DNA of 64,000 nucleotides from Pontederia crassipes (taxonomy: Eukaryota > Streptophyta > Magnoliopsida > Commelinales > Pontederiaceae): assembly GCA_030549335.1 (NCBI GenBank), contig CM060198.1:40030353-40094352 (forward strand). The letters run 5' to 3'. The notes under the pieces are model-generated. The model was not told the DNA's origin, did no database searches, and was given only the letters and a program-made list of their open reading frames with translations. The position numbers and the translations under genes were made by a program. This document shows positions 22,350 through 33,320 of this stretch, piece by piece (within the stretch, counting starts at the first letter, position 1; each line of letters opens with the position of its first letter).

Positions 22350-22700
22350 CAAAATGATTTTGAGTGTTGTGAGAAAAATAAAGATGGAAAATATGAGTGC
22401 CACAACTTGAGTCATGAAAATGAGAGCCACAAAAAATTTGAGTGCTTAGAAAAGTCCTCCTTCTGAAAGCATTGAGATGCAACATTTAAATGTTGAGTGC
22501 TATGAGAGTTGTGAGAATGAGAGAAGATTAAATCTTGAGTATTCAGAAATGCCACTTTTGGAAAGCATTGAGAGGAAACATTTATGTGATAAGTATTGTG
22601 GGAATGAAAAGAGATCAGGTCTTGTGTATTTAGAAAGACCACCTTCAGAGAGATTTGAGCAAAAAGACTTGAGTGTTGAGGTAAAAGAAAGAGTTCAGCA
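22350..22700 (+). repeat. Coding-like tandem repeat, about 110-bp unit
   Basis: Three or so diverged copies with landmarks TGTGAGAATGA, AGTATTCAGAAATGCC / GTATTTAGAAAGACC and GAAAGCATTGAGA. Two units in one open frame (22477-22713) read as Glu-rich peptide (NERRLNLEYSEMPLLESIER, NEKRSGLVYLERPPSERFEQ). It sits where RT should begin. Function unknown. Confidence 0.65.
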
Positions 22701-22989
22701 ATTTTTCTCTTAACACTAATCATCTTTTGTCTTTTGATTCTGATTTCTCCATGCAGATATGTAGGAGCGCACTATATGAATATACAAATTCTATCATGCA
22801 AGGAATTGAAAGAGGTTGTGTTGATTTTATGACGACTAGTTTGAAAAGTCCATTTCCTTGCTTTGAAACTTTATATTTGTTTGATGTGACTAGTTTGCAG
22901 GGTTTAGTTGAGAGAGGTGTTCAATGCTATTCGTCTCCTTCATTTTCATACTTGTTGAGTGATGGTTCATTTTATTTATGTGACAGCTT

Positions 22990-23970
22990 TTGCTAATTTA
23001 TTAACTATTGAGAGAGAAAACATGGAGTGACAGCTAGAAATAGCAACATCACTAGGGAGGGTCTCCACTAGGCACTACCTCATAAAGATACCGATGATGA
23101 TAGAGGGATGTAATTATTCAGCTGACCTCATAATGTTACTCATGGTGGACTATGATGTCGTATTGGGTATGAATTGATTGTCATATATGATGCTACATGG
23201 AATTTCTAGAATGAATATTTTCTAATATTGAGCTTATTTGATTGGCTTATTTTGATTTTTAGATTTTCTAATAGGGGTATAATCTTATTCATTTCCTTGA
23301 ACCAACCCTTGTGTCTTACTAAGAGCATTTCTTCAAATAATTATTGCAGCTTGTCATATGATTTTTACATCACAAATGAGAATTTTGCAACAATTGGACT
23401 TTTGTGTTTTTTCCACAAAATATCGGTGACTATTTTCTTATGAGATATTTTGATTTATAGTAATCATTTACATGATCATTTGAGTGGAGTACATGAAGTT
23501 TTAAATTCTCTCTCTCAAGGATTTGGAAGAGTATTGAGTTTATGACCAGTTCTTACTTTTCAAAGTTTATCTTTGCTGGATGTGTTTGAGGTTCTCATCG
23601 AGAGAAGTATTGAATGGCATGCAAACATTAGATCTCAATTTTCTATTCCGCTTTTCTATCCATTGAGTACCGAAACATTTTATGTGAGTCATGTGTTGAA
23701 ATTTTGGAGTGAACTAAACACTTTTGATTGGTTGATTATAATTTCAAGATTCTTTTATGAGCCTAAATCTTATTCATTTCCTTAAATCAAATCTTGTGCT
23801 CAACTAAAATTATTTATTCTGATGATTGTTATAATTTTCCATGTCATTTTAAAAAATTATTAGCACATGCATTAGTTGGAGTCTATGTTTGTCATAGAAG
23901 ATATGCCATTATTTTCTTTAGTGATATTTTTATTTATAGCAATCATTTGCGTAAACATTTTGGTGATGTC
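22990..23970 (+). repeat. About 480-bp direct duplication with degenerate RT motif
   Basis: The segment around 23228-23470 recurs around 23712-23960: TTTTGATTGGCTTATTTTGA / TTTTGATTGGTTGATTATAA, AATCTTATTCATTTCCTT in both, and near the ends ATATTTTGATTTATAGTAATC / ATATTTTTATTTATAGCAATC. Each end translates to something like the RT catalytic loop (YFDLYSNHLHDH; FFSDIFIYSNHLRKH), with the first catalytic Asp of the second copy replaced by Ser. Copies are highly diverged and not functional. Confidence 0.55.
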
Positions 23971-24266
23971 TTGAGTTGTAGCGGGGACTGGCATGATTCC
24001 TTTCATGGGCATAAGATATTTCTTCCAGATGAGTATGACTTTTTATATTACTTATGTTCCTCTTTCTCTACAGTTGCAGGATTTTAACTTTATGATATCG
24101 ATGAGAAAATGTGCTTGCAGTTATCATTGTGAAAATGTACATCAGACACATGAAAGGGAAGTAACAATATTTTCATTATGCGTGTCTTAAATTATTTAAT
24201 AAATTCAAATATATGACATGTTTATATTTTCCTTATTGTAAATGTAGATTCGAGGACGAATCCTTT

Positions 24267-24280
24267 AGAAGAGGAGGGGA
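24267..24280 (+). other. Polypurine tract of element G
   Basis: AGAAGAGGAGGGGA directly before the 3' LTR, after a coding remnant (CGAGGACGAATCCTTT) typical of the end of chromovirus pol. Confidence 0.8.
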
Positions 24281-24281
24281 A

Positions 24282-24964
24282 TGATATGAACCGAAAAATG
24301 CCTATAATTACAGCCAGTAATAGAAGAATGCTCTAGCAAAGTTGGATAATCAAGATAATGGTGTGGACATCAATAATGAAATTGAAGATAATCAAGAATG
24401 TTTGGAATTTACAATTGATTCATCACAAGATCGAGTTAGATCAAATCCAACTTCTCAACGTGTTACAAATTGGGCCACATGAAGAGTCAACATAACTTGG
24501 GCCAAATAAATCATGGTTTAACCATATTTATTTGAAATTTTTGGAATTAATCAAACTTGAAAATTATGTTGAGATTTGTACGAGGAAATTGAATTTGTTA
24601 TTTTACTAAATTAGTTAGGTTACTTGTGGGCTAAGTTAGGGTATTTTCTTTGAGCCCAAATTCTATTTCTAGGGCCTATAAATACTACTACTCATTGTTA
24701 TTTTAGACATCTTTGAATCTATCAAAATTTGGCTTAATTGTTTTTGCTGTGAGGGAACTCCTGTAACACATTCTTCGAGAACTTTCACCATTAATTACAA
24801 GGTTTGTAATCTTGTGATTAAATACATCTATTTATAATATCGATTGCTTGGCTCATTGTAATCTTGAGATTCATATTCTGCTACGTGAAAATTCGATTGA
24901 TCTTGTTTCTTTGATTATCATATATTGTTCAGGTCTTAAGGCATTGTTCTTGAGCATTGTATCA
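24282..24964 (+). repeat. 3' LTR of element G
   Basis: 683 bp from TGATATGAACCG to GCATTGTATCA. A TATA box TATAAATA lies at 24677-24684 and the U5 end matches the remnant before the primer site. The sequence after 24964 resumes minus-strand Tekay pol, so the element inserted in a Tekay copy. Confidence 0.8.
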
Positions 24965-25200
24965 TAGACTCTCAGACATGCCACTTACCTTTTATATTTT
25001 TTTCTTAGAGCATCTGCCACTGAGTTGACCCTCCCTGGATGGTAGACAATACCAAACTCATAATTCTTTAGAAACTCCAACCATCTTCTTGGTCTCATGT
25101 TGAGTACCTTTTGGGAGAAGACATACTTGAGACTCTTATGATCAGAAAAGACTTCAAGTTATTCTCCGTACAGGTAGCTACTCCCTTCACTTATCAAGAC
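24965..25200 (-). pseudogene. Tekay/Del-like RNase H fragment
   Basis: Minus-strand peptides LNMRPRRWLEFLKNYEF and IVYHPGRVNSVADAL are the C-terminal RNase H/connection region. The part at 24965 (TAGACTCTCAGACATGCCAC) aligns with 39655 in element C. Both ends are cut. Confidence 0.75.
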
Positions 25201-25268
25201 ATGTTTTAAATTCGTGCAGGTCGAAAGCCTAAAGCGAACAATATCTTGATTGGACCGGGGGTGTTACA

Positions 25269-25522
25269 AAAAAAAGTACAAACAAGGCAAGGAGTCCAGG
25301 AAGAGCCAAAAAAGAGACAAAGGCAAAAAGCACAAGGACTCCAAGCTGTACTCAAGAGGTGAAGGTGGACAAGGACGAAAGCCTTATTTATTCTGCCACA
25401 AGTTCCATCCTGGTGAGTGCAGGATGAAGTTAGGAGCATGTCTGAATTGTGTCAAGATGGGCCACTTTGCCAGAGATTGCACTGAGAAGAAGCTTGAGTA
25501 CCAAGACAAGATCAAGGGATGA
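25269..25522 (+). pseudogene. Gag nucleocapsid fragment with zinc knuckle
   Basis: A Lys/Arg/Gly-rich frame (KKKYKQGKESRKSQKRDKGK) leads to CHKFHPGECRMKLGACLNC and CVKMGHFARDC, a CCHC knuckle like the Tekay nucleocapsid end. It ends with TGA at 25520-25522 and no protease follows. Just upstream (25260-25268) is an LTR-end-like GGTGTTACA, and just downstream is LTR-like sequence, so this short gag piece lies between two LTR-type segments. Confidence 0.6.
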
Positions 25523-26212
25523 GGAGATGTAAAGTATGGAAGAAGTCAAGAACTAAAGATCAAGTAGTTATAAAGAAACTCCTAGAATGTACATGATAAT
25601 GAATGTGAAATGAAATGATATGTTATGTATGTGATGAATGATATGGATGTATGTTTCTATTGCATGCTACTTGTAGATGATGGATCCGAAGTAAAGAAGG
25701 TAGGACATGATGTTTATGTAATATGAATGTTGTATGATGAATGAATGTAAGCATGATGTATTGTCATATATGGTTTATGATATAGATCGTGACATACATA
25801 TTCATATATTATTGTTATTATGATAATGATGCATCGCATGTAGTATCATGTGATAGGATGGCATGGCATGCATGACCTTTACATGCACTAATTGGAAAAT
25901 CCTGCACTCTGAATCCGTGTAGGTAACAAAGATTAAGTGATGGATGGCAGCTCGAGCTCATGACGAAGTGTTTTACATGCTTAGGGTCCTAAGGTTCTAG
26001 TTGAACAACGAGGCTAATGATGTAATGAAGAGTTTAGGCATTTAATGTTTTATGGAATATTAGTATATTTGATTAATAGAGAGTTTTTATTTATTATGAT
26101 TTTCTCTAAATTGTCAAGTCTTTCGCTAACAAATGATGTATGATGAACGGGATAACGACGCGAAATTTCCCTAAATGCCCAAAACTTTTAGGGTGGATTT
26201 CGGGTTGTTACA
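25523..26212 (+). repeat. Tekay-type LTR fragment, plus orientation
   Basis: It ends TTTCGGGTTGTTACA at 26212 and shares GAATCCGTGTAGGTAAC with the U5 of the minus-strand fragment at 18727-20560. AT-rich, with many ATGAT words. No primer site follows. The left boundary is set only by the end of the gag frame. Confidence 0.45.
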
Positions 26213-26459
26213 ACCAAGGGACAAAATAAGGGAGGTCGACTCTAGCGATGCAACAACTTGAGAGTTCGTCCGACTATTCGAATTGATTCGTTGGAGTGAT
26301 TGAAATGTTCATGACCCTACAACTATAACGCCCCTCAAATCAGCCCCACGACACATGTCACGAACAGATCTGGGAGCACATTACACAGTGGACAATCCAA
26401 TGGTTGACCCTATGTAACGACCTGAGGTCTAAGCACCAACATTGTCTCATTGAATAGTC
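26213..26459. other. LTR-end scraps, no gene seen
   Basis: Contains TATAACGCCCC (26331) and TATGTAACGACC (26412), both resembling minus-strand LTR termini, but no complete LTR or coding sequence. Confidence 0.3.
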
Positions 26460-26660
26460 CCACATGGCAAAACACAGAGGTGGTCATGCAATTTTTATCA
26501 GCATAGCTCTTCTGATAGCTCTGAGTTGCCAACATTGTTTCCTTTATCCAATCTACCTTCTCAGCATATTTCTTTACTAATTATGGCCCTAGTAGTCTTC
26601 CTTCACCAATGCACTCCAACATGTGGGTGACCTACAAGATTTTCCATACAATGCTTCAAG
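26460..26660 (-). pseudogene. Element C integrase, part beyond the insertion of B
   Basis: Minus-strand translation starts PLEALYGKSCRSPTCWSAL and continues to a decayed QKSYADK region. The other side of element B (38826 onward) encodes the preceding residues, SIKMAP. Joining the flanks across one copy of TGGTG restores the common integrase motif SIxMAPxEALYG, which proves B inserted here. Confidence 0.85.
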
Positions 26661-26665
26661 TGGTG
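26661..26665. repeat. Target site duplication of element B, left (TGGTG)
   Basis: TGGTG directly before the 5' LTR; the identical copy is at 38821-38825. Confidence 0.95.
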
Positions 26666-29267
26666 TGATCACTAGCTGATCATAGTATGTTTTTAACCCA
26701 TTTTCTATTCAAATCATATATATCGAGCCCTTATATTGCCTAACTTTTGGTCAATTGTGTTTGGAATGCATGGATTGTGATAACTAGTTGATCTTCCTCA
26801 TTTTATACTTAATTCCATGTGCATAGAGGTTCTGAAATGCTAAAATCCGTAAAAAAATCAATTCTATGCCAAGTTATCATTTTTAGGACAAGTTATCATT
26901 CCAATAGGCCAAGTTATCATTATTTTGAGTGAACTAATTTTCAATGATTTTCTTGCCCTAAATCCATTACTATCATGAATGAATCATATTTGGATGATCA
27001 TATCTCAACTTGTGCAAAATTTTAAGTCCATTTGAACAAGTTATCATTTTTCCAATGCCAAGTTATCGTTAAAGGGCAAAACTATCATTTTGATATGCAA
27101 AACTGTCAAATCTGCGCAAAGGCATTAAGCAATCATTATATTATATCGTAACTAATTGTTGTTCAAATTTGATCACATTTGGATAACTACAACAAAAGTT
27201 ATGACAAGTTATCATTTTTAAGGCATTAAGTTATCGTTTTGGCACCCAAGTTATCATTCCTATGAAATCTTATTCATATTTGATTTCTGACTTCACTCAC
27301 TTGCCACCCTAATCCATTTGATGCCTTTAATGCTCTTAATCACCCATATTTGAACATTTTCCAAGACATATTCAAAGTTATCATTCCGGGTATTGATATG
27401 TTATCATTTTTAACCTTGGTTTACAACTCTGCACAACACTAAATCCTACTTGATGTTTGAGCTGACCCCAGTGGCTTTCCTTATTCTTATTTGTTCATTT
27501 CATATATGAGAACTTTGATGCTTGGTGTTCTACCTCTTCTAGCAGGAAAAACAAAGTGCAAAAAGCTGGAAAAAGTAGGGGGGACCACTACTTTTGCAAT
27601 CCAAAAAGCTATCTTCTACAGCTAATTCCAGGTCCAGAGGGCACTTGGCACAATCAAGGCATAAGAAATTATCTGATGCTGATCTAAGGGTGATTAAATG
27701 TCAGATATAAGCTGAAAAAGCTAGGAAAGAAAGGGGGGTCGGCCAATTGCAGGATTGGAGCAGGAGGCAGCAAGGATATGAAGCAAAGAAGAGGACTGAA
27801 GTGCTGCTGGAAATCCGGTCGACAAGAGCCAATCCAGGATGATTTATCTGAGTTTTTCACTCTATCTTGTATCTGATTTTGTAAATATGAGGAACTAAAT
27901 CCCATGCCTCTTAGGATAGGGTAGTAGTCTAATATATGTTGTGGATGGATTAGGGACAAAACTGATTTCCCCATTTGAATCAAGTTCTGAATTAATTTTG
28001 AATTCTGTATAAATCTGAATTTATTCTTGTCATTGGAAGACCCTAATTGTATTTACAACTGAGAAGTTGTCTTTTGGTCTTTATTTAAAAATGAGCAAAG
28101 AACCCATGCCAAGTTTCTGAATTCCTTTTTGATTGAAAATCTGATTTCTATTTTTTCTGATTTCTGAACTTCCTGAATTCTGATTTTCTGAGTTGTCTGA
28201 ATCTGATTGTCATTGGGGATTGAATTAACTGAACAACTAAGAGGTTATCATATATCCCAATCTTGTTCAGAAATGAATTGAGAAGCTTTGACATTCCTAT
28301 GATTCAATTTAAATGTATTGCTGATTTCTGATTTCCTGAATTCAGGGAAATCTGATTGTTCTTTGTAAAGCCCTACTTTAATCCACCATTGAAAGATGGT
28401 TTTAAGGCCTTCCTTGAGATTCAGAGATGAGCCAAGGAGCAATGTCAATTTTTTATTTTCCAACTTGTGATTATATGTCTTTCAATTCCAATTAATTAGT
28501 GTTAAGTGTGGACTTTATTTTTAATTGCAGCCGAGAGGTTGAATTAAGGTCCTCTTGTAGTATAGAGATAAACCAAGGAACACTAGAACTATTATTGGAT
28601 AAGTTTCATTCCTGCATAGATAATTGAAGTGATTTCATTATTTTGTGACTATACTTAGAAGTTATCATTTTAGATTTTATTGAATTGCAAAGAAAATCAG
28701 CAAGTGACTTGAATTGAACTTAATGATAACTTGATTTTCAGTGGGGATACTCTTCTAATTCATCTTGGCTAACAATTATATGTCCATATATTGTTTAGTT
28801 CTAGTCTAATTGAGTTGTGAAAAAAGTCATATTAAGGGTTGAATTGGATTTGACTAAAAAAATGATAACTTGTCCATTTCCATCCATAATTAAATTAGAT
28901 GAATCCCAACTCCTAGGAGGATCTTCCTCATTGATACGTAAACCCCTTTAGACTCTAGATTAGCATTTATAATTCAGTTTAATTAACTTTTCGGTAATCT
29001 AAAACAAGTTATCATTCTGCATTCCTGAAAAATCTGTTTTCACTTCCTTTAAAAATCTGTTTTTGCCACTTTAAATAGGATTAGTTTAAATTATTTTTAG
29101 GTAGTCTAGGACTTCAAATCACTATGGATACGACATTTAGAGTTACTACAATTGACCTGTGCACTGCAGTAGAGAGTGAGTTAGGGAGTTGAAACAAAAA
29201 ATTAAAAAAATTGACTTTTGACCCAAAAATCAGCAAGTTATCACTAAACCCCTAAATATCACTATCA
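26666..29267 (+). repeat. 5' LTR of element B
   Basis: 2602 bp, TGATCACTAGCTGATCATAG to ATATCACTATCA. The first 1.5 kb matches the 3' LTR closely, including ten or so AAGTTATC(A/G) motifs at 26870-27420. From about 28163 the two LTRs diverge sharply; from there this copy follows the F/solo-LTR type (AACAATTATATGTCCATATA versus AACAACTATATGACAATATG). The TATA equivalent is weak (AGATATAAGCTG, 27698). Confidence 0.95.
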
Positions 29268-29273
29268 AATTTT

Positions 29274-29291
29274 TGGCGCAGTTGCTGAGAA
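29274..29291 (+). other. Primer binding site of element B, degraded
   Basis: TGGCGCAGTTGCTGAGAA, 14 of 18 bases matching the tRNA-Asp complement. It begins six bases after the LTR end. Confidence 0.8.
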
Positions 29292-29442
29292 TTTGAAGTC
29301 AATTAGATTAACTTAAATAGTTTGGATTATTTTTTAGTCCATTTATTAGGCTAATTTTCAATTTTTGCAAGTTATCATTCCCAATTTTCCATTTTTGTTT
29401 AATTTTCTTTCTTTTCTCAATTTCATACTTCTGAATTCATTT

Positions 29443-31029
29443 ATGCAGGATTTGGACAATCAAGAGGAACATTATCAATCAGATCATGAGCCTGAAAGAA
29501 GATTTTTTAGAAGAAGGAGATTGCAAAGGTTGGAGGCAAGAAGGAGGATATTTGAAGAAGAAGAAGAGGAGCAAGGCAATATGGCTGCACCAAGGACTTT
29601 GAAGGATTGCTACTCACCTAGCAATGTCAGGAATCAACCAGGAGATGGAGCTCTTGCACCTGTGGCAAATTTTGAAGTGAATCTAGCACTTATTACTATG
29701 ATTAGGCAGTATCAATTTTCTGAATTAGGGACAAAAGATCCAGCCTCACATTTGGATAACATTAAGGAGATATGCAGCACAGTACACTTCAATAACACTC
29801 CTATGAACTCTGTCTACATGAGGCTATTCCCTTTTTCACTCAAAGACAAGGCCAAAATCTGGTATAAGACTCTCAAACCTGAAGAATTGGCCACTTGGGA
29901 GTCCATTATGCAACTATTTCTATCAGAATTTTTCCCTCCTTCCAAGACTGACAATTCCAGGGATCAAATAGTCAGGTTTTACCAATTGGATCAGAAAAAC
30001 ACTTGTGATGCATGGCAAAGACTTCAGGGGTTGTTGAGGGCATGTTCACACCATGGTTTTGAGAAGTGGCAGCTAGTCAACTACTTTCATAAGGGGCTGA
30101 ATTATCCATCCAAGGTTGCACTTGACACAGTTGCAGGAGGCATCTTTACATCAAAGAATATTGATGAAGCCTATCAATTGATAGAGAATATTGCAAAGAA
30201 TCACCATTTTCTTACACATGACAGGACAAGGAGACCACCTATTGATTCAGTGAACAATCTGTCTTCTCAATTTGAAGAGGTGCTGTACAAGACCCTGGAA
30301 AAGCTGAACCTCACTCCTAATGTCAGCAAGGCTTCTACACCTGAATCCAGATGTGATGTGTGTGGTAATCAAGGCCATGCCACAGAAAGTTGCAACCTTA
30401 TAATGCAACAATATGAGCAAACCATTGATTCAATCAATGCAGTGGGAAATTGTGGAGTTAAACCCCCTTCTGAATTTTATACTCCAGAGAATAGGAACCA
30501 TCCCTATTTTTTTTACAAGGCCAATCATTACCAAGGGCAACCTAAGATTTTGCCAAGAAATCAGCCACCTCCATATGCAACTCGACCCTCAAATGCTCCA
30601 ATGCAAAGGACCTCTTATGACCAACCTCCACAAGCTCAGACTTCTCAATTCTCAAAGATGGAGGAAATGTTGCAACAAATCTTGAAGAAGCATGACAGCC
30701 AAGGAGAAGAAATATTGAAAATCAATTCTAGATTGGAAATCATGAGTGCCAATCAGAAGATGCTGGAAAATCAATTTGCTCAGCAGGCCAGCACTTCAGC
30801 TAGACCTCCTTTGTTCTTTCCTGGACAGCCAGAGATGAATCCTAAAGAACAAGTCAAAGCCATTCAACTTATGAGTGGAAAGCTGGTGGAAGAGCCAATG
30901 CAAAATGTAGAGGCCAATCAAGCTCAAGAGAATTCAAACTCCAAGAATGTGGAAGGCAATTCAGCTGAGGAACACTCCTATTCAGAACCTAAAGTAAAAG
31001 AAATTGAAGAGGCTGCTGTGAGAAATTAG
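29443..31029 (+). CDS. gag: Gag (capsid-nucleocapsid) of element B
   Basis: Structural protein that would form the particle and bind element RNA. I chose the ATG at 29443 (MQDLDNQEEHYQ) because F has the same start at 57655; an in-frame ATG at 29365 would only add a hydrophobic extension. The N terminus is Arg/Glu-rich. A MAAPRTLKDCYSPSN block is conserved in A and F. The retrotransposon gag domain spans about residues 90-230 (DPASHLDNIKEICS, RLFPFSLKDKAKIWY, FLSEFFPPSKT). A CCHC knuckle CDVCGNQGHATESC lies near residue 310. The Pro/Gln-rich tail ends at TAG (31027), but the frame continues into protease without shift, so the stop may be a mutation of a gag-pol fusion; no readthrough signal is evident. 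Confidence 0.9.
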   Translation: MQDLDNQEEHYQSDHEPERRFFRRRRLQRLEARRRIFEEEEEEQGNMAAPRTLKDCYSPSNVRNQPGDGALAPVANFEVNLALITMIRQYQFSELGTKDPASHLDNIKEICSTVHFNNTPMNSVYMRLFPFSLKDKAKIWYKTLKPEELATWESIMQLFLSEFFPPSKTDNSRDQIVRFYQLDQKNTCDAWQRLQGLLRACSHHGFEKWQLVNYFHKGLNYPSKVALDTVAGGIFTSKNIDEAYQLIENIAKNHHFLTHDRTRRPPIDSVNNLSSQFEEVLYKTLEKLNLTPNVSKASTPESRCDVCGNQGHATESCNLIMQQYEQTIDSINAVGNCGVKPPSEFYTPENRNHPYFFYKANHYQGQPKILPRNQPPPYATRPSNAPMQRTSYDQPPQAQTSQFSKMEEMLQQILKKHDSQGEEILKINSRLEIMSANQKMLENQFAQQASTSARPPLFFPGQPEMNPKEQVKAIQLMSGKLVEEPMQNVEANQAQENSNSKNVEGNSAEEHSYSEPKVKEIEEAAVRN

Positions 31030-32070
31030 AAAAGGAACTTTCAAAATGAGGCCAATGGAAGGATCTTTGACAAAGTGTCTTTCCCTCAAAGGCTAGCAAG
31101 GCAGGACCAACAATGTGGAAGATTTATTGAAATCCTAAAAAAGTTGTATATAAATGTGCCATTTGTAGAGGCAAATCAAGAGATGCCTTCGTATGCAAAA
31201 TTTTTTAAGGAAATCCTTACCAAGAAGAGGAGAATTGCGAAATGTGAGACTATTGCACTAACTGAAGAGGCTTCTTTAATAATTCAAAATAAGTTGCCTC
31301 CTAAGCTAAAGGATCCAGGGAGTTTCTTCATTCCATGTGAGATAGGAAATAGAAAAATTCAAAGGGCCATGTGTGACTTGGGTGCTTCTGTGAGTGTCAT
31401 ACCACTATCTCTATGCAGGAAACTTGAAGTAGGAGATATGAAGCCCACCAACATGTCTCTACAATTGGCTAATAGGTCCATCAAATATCCCCATGGAATC
31501 ATTTAAGACATACCCTTAAAGGTTGGAAAATTTTATATACCAGTGGACTTTGTAGTTTTGGATATGGATGAGGATTTGAATACACCCATCTTGCTTGGAA
31601 GACCCTTTCTTGCTACTGCTGGAGCTGTCATTGATGTTAAAGAGGGGAGATTGACCTTCCAAATTGGTGAAGACAAAATAGAGTTCAACCTTGCACAAGT
31701 TATCAGTAGGCTAGCTTGTCAACAGGATGATTTTCGGGATGGACAGATTGATCAAATTGTGGAGCAAGCCTCAGCAATAATACCCATTGAAGATCCATTG
31801 CAAAGGTACCTCATGTTTGATCATTTGAAGGAATTGGAGGATCCAGAGGCTACAACATACCAATTTGTATTGAACTCATCCAAATCAGTGGAAAATTCAG
31901 AAAATCAGCACCAAGTGCAGGAAGTTATCACTGTTGAAACTCAATTCAGCTCAACTCAAAACAATTCATCCAAATTTGAACTCAAGCCTCTCCCCAACAA
32001 CCTGAAGTATGAATTCTTGAGAGAGAATTCAACATTCCCTGTTATTATCAATGCAAATTTGACAAAAATC
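31030..32070 (+). pseudogene. Aspartic protease region of element B
   Basis: Same frame as gag. After VSFPQRLARQDQQCGRFIEI comes the retropepsin motif MCDLGASVSVIPLSLC (DLGAS at about 31375, as in Athila proteases) and the flap/C-terminal motif ILLGRPFLATAGAVIDV. A TAA at 31504 interrupts GII*DIPLKVG, where F reads GIIEDIPLKVG (GAG changed to TAA). A linker with DPLQRYLMFDHLKELEDPEA and FELKPLPNNLKYEFL leads to RT. The frame is lost near 32068. Confidence 0.9.
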
Positions 32071-32785
32071 AAGTTGAAGAGTTGCTGAAAAAACTAATGC
32101 TGTACAAGGAGGTAATTGGATGTTCCATTGATGACATTAAGGGTATCAATCCCTCAATTTGCATGCATAGGATCCCCATGGAGGACAGCTACAAACCCTC
32201 CATTGAATGCCAAAGAAGACAACGCAATTATGAAGGAGGTTGTCAAAAAGGAAGTGTTGAAGTTGTTGAATGCTTGGATTATTTATTCCATTTCAGATAG
32301 TGAATGGGTCAGCCCTATCCAAGTGGTGCCAAAGAAAGGAGGGATTATAGTAGTGAAATCAGATACAAATGAATTGATACCCACCAGGACAGTCACAAGA
32401 TGGAGGATGTGCATTGATTTCAGGAAATTGAACAAGACAACTAGGAAGGACCACTTCCAACTTCCTTTCATTGATCAAATGTTGGAAAGATTGGCAAGAC
32501 ACTCTCACTTTTATTATTTGGATGGATATTCAGGCTTCCTGCATATTCCTATTCACCCTCAGGATCAGCACAAGACAACTTTTACTTGTCCATATGGGAC
32601 CTTTTCTTATAGGAGAATGCCCTTTGGTCTATGCAATGCACCTGCCACTTTCCAAAGGTGTATGATGTCTATCTTTTCAGACTTTATTGAAGACATAATG
32701 GAAGTATTTATGGATGAATTTTCAGTATATGGAGATTCATTTGAAGCTTGTCTAGAAAATTTGACAAAAGTACTACAGGAGGTTT
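32071..32785 (+). pseudogene. Reverse transcriptase of element B, inactive
   Basis: RNA-dependent DNA polymerase. After a shift near 32068 it reads LMLYKEVIGCSIDDIKGINP; after another near 32220 it reads SDSEWVSPIQVVPKKGG, WRMCIDFRKLNKTTRKDHF, YYLDGYSGFLHIPIHP (first catalytic Asp region) and MPFGLCNAPATFQRCMMSIF. The catalytic loop is FMDEFSVYG: the second Asp of the Athila MDD motif is Glu (GAA, 32716-32718). At about 32778 the sequence jumps from LTKVLQ to FIKNF, losing roughly 80 residues of palm/thumb. Both changes would abolish activity. Confidence 0.9.
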
Positions 32786-33320
32786 ATAAAAAACTTCTTA
32801 ATGATAACCAGGCCTCTTACCAAGCTGCTGGCCAAAGATGTGGAATTCAAATTTGATGAGGAATGCTTAAAGGCTTTTAACCACTTGAAGGAGGCTCTTA
32901 TATCAGCTCCTATTATGCAACCCCTAGATTGGGTATTGCCCTTTGAGATCATGTGTGATGCATCAGATCAGGCTGTAGGGGCAGTGCTGGTGCAAACCAA
33001 GGAGAAGATGCATTATGTTATATGTTATGCTAGCAAGACATTGGATGAAGCCCAAGTCAACTATGCCACCACTGAAAAGGAATTGTTGGCTGTTGTGTTT
33101 GCCTTTGACAAATTCAGATCTTATTTAATTGGATCCAAAGTAATTGTCTTCACTGATCACCAGGCAGTAAGGCACCTAATCAACAAGAAGGAATCCAAGC
33201 CAAGGCTCATAAGATGGATCCTATTTCTACAAGAATTTGATATTGAAATTAGGGATAAAAGAGGGACAGAAAACATAGATGCTGACCACTTATCAAGGAT
33301 GGAAGGAGTTCAGGATTCTA
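32786..33320 (+). pseudogene. RNase H domain of element B
   Basis: Would degrade RNA in the RNA-DNA hybrid. It opens after the RT deletion with [16 protein letters not shown]. Catalytic positions are visible: [13 protein letters not shown] (Asp), [13 protein letters not shown] (Glu), [11 protein letters not shown] (Asp) and [10 protein letters not shown] (last Asp region). This domain alone looks intact and continues in one frame into the integrase N terminus. Confidence 0.85.

Larger units (their letters stand above)
21770..24964 (+). mobile_element. Element G: defective chromovirus-type gypsy element
   Basis: It consists of a 35-bp remnant of the 5' LTR end (shared with the 3' LTR: AGGCATTGTTCTTGAGCAT in one, AAGCATTGTTCTTGAGCAT in the other), a perfect initiator-tRNA primer site, a protease-end remnant, about 1.9 kb of repeats in place of pol, a polypurine tract and a 683-bp 3' LTR. 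The 5' LTR was almost wholly lost at the junction with a Tekay LTR. The Reina/CRM-like assignment rests on HILLGRPWQYD and on the coding remnant before the tract. Confidence 0.75.

Noticed and set aside
22412..22723. Minus-strand 103-codon frame with repeated ISLKVVFLNTQDLISFHSHN-like units
   Set aside because: Antisense shadow of the 110-bp repeat in element G.
23228..24190. Hydrophobic frames that could be small membrane proteins
   Set aside because: AT-rich diverged duplications in element G; hydrophobicity follows from T-rich codons and the RT-loop remnant explains part.
24677..24964. Host promoter or gene start after TATAAATA
   Set aside because: The box is inside the 3' LTR of element G and no host reading frame follows.
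29365..29442. Upstream start of B gag giving a hydrophobic leader
   Set aside because: The F homologue begins at a different upstream Met; the shared MQDLD start at 29443 is better supported.
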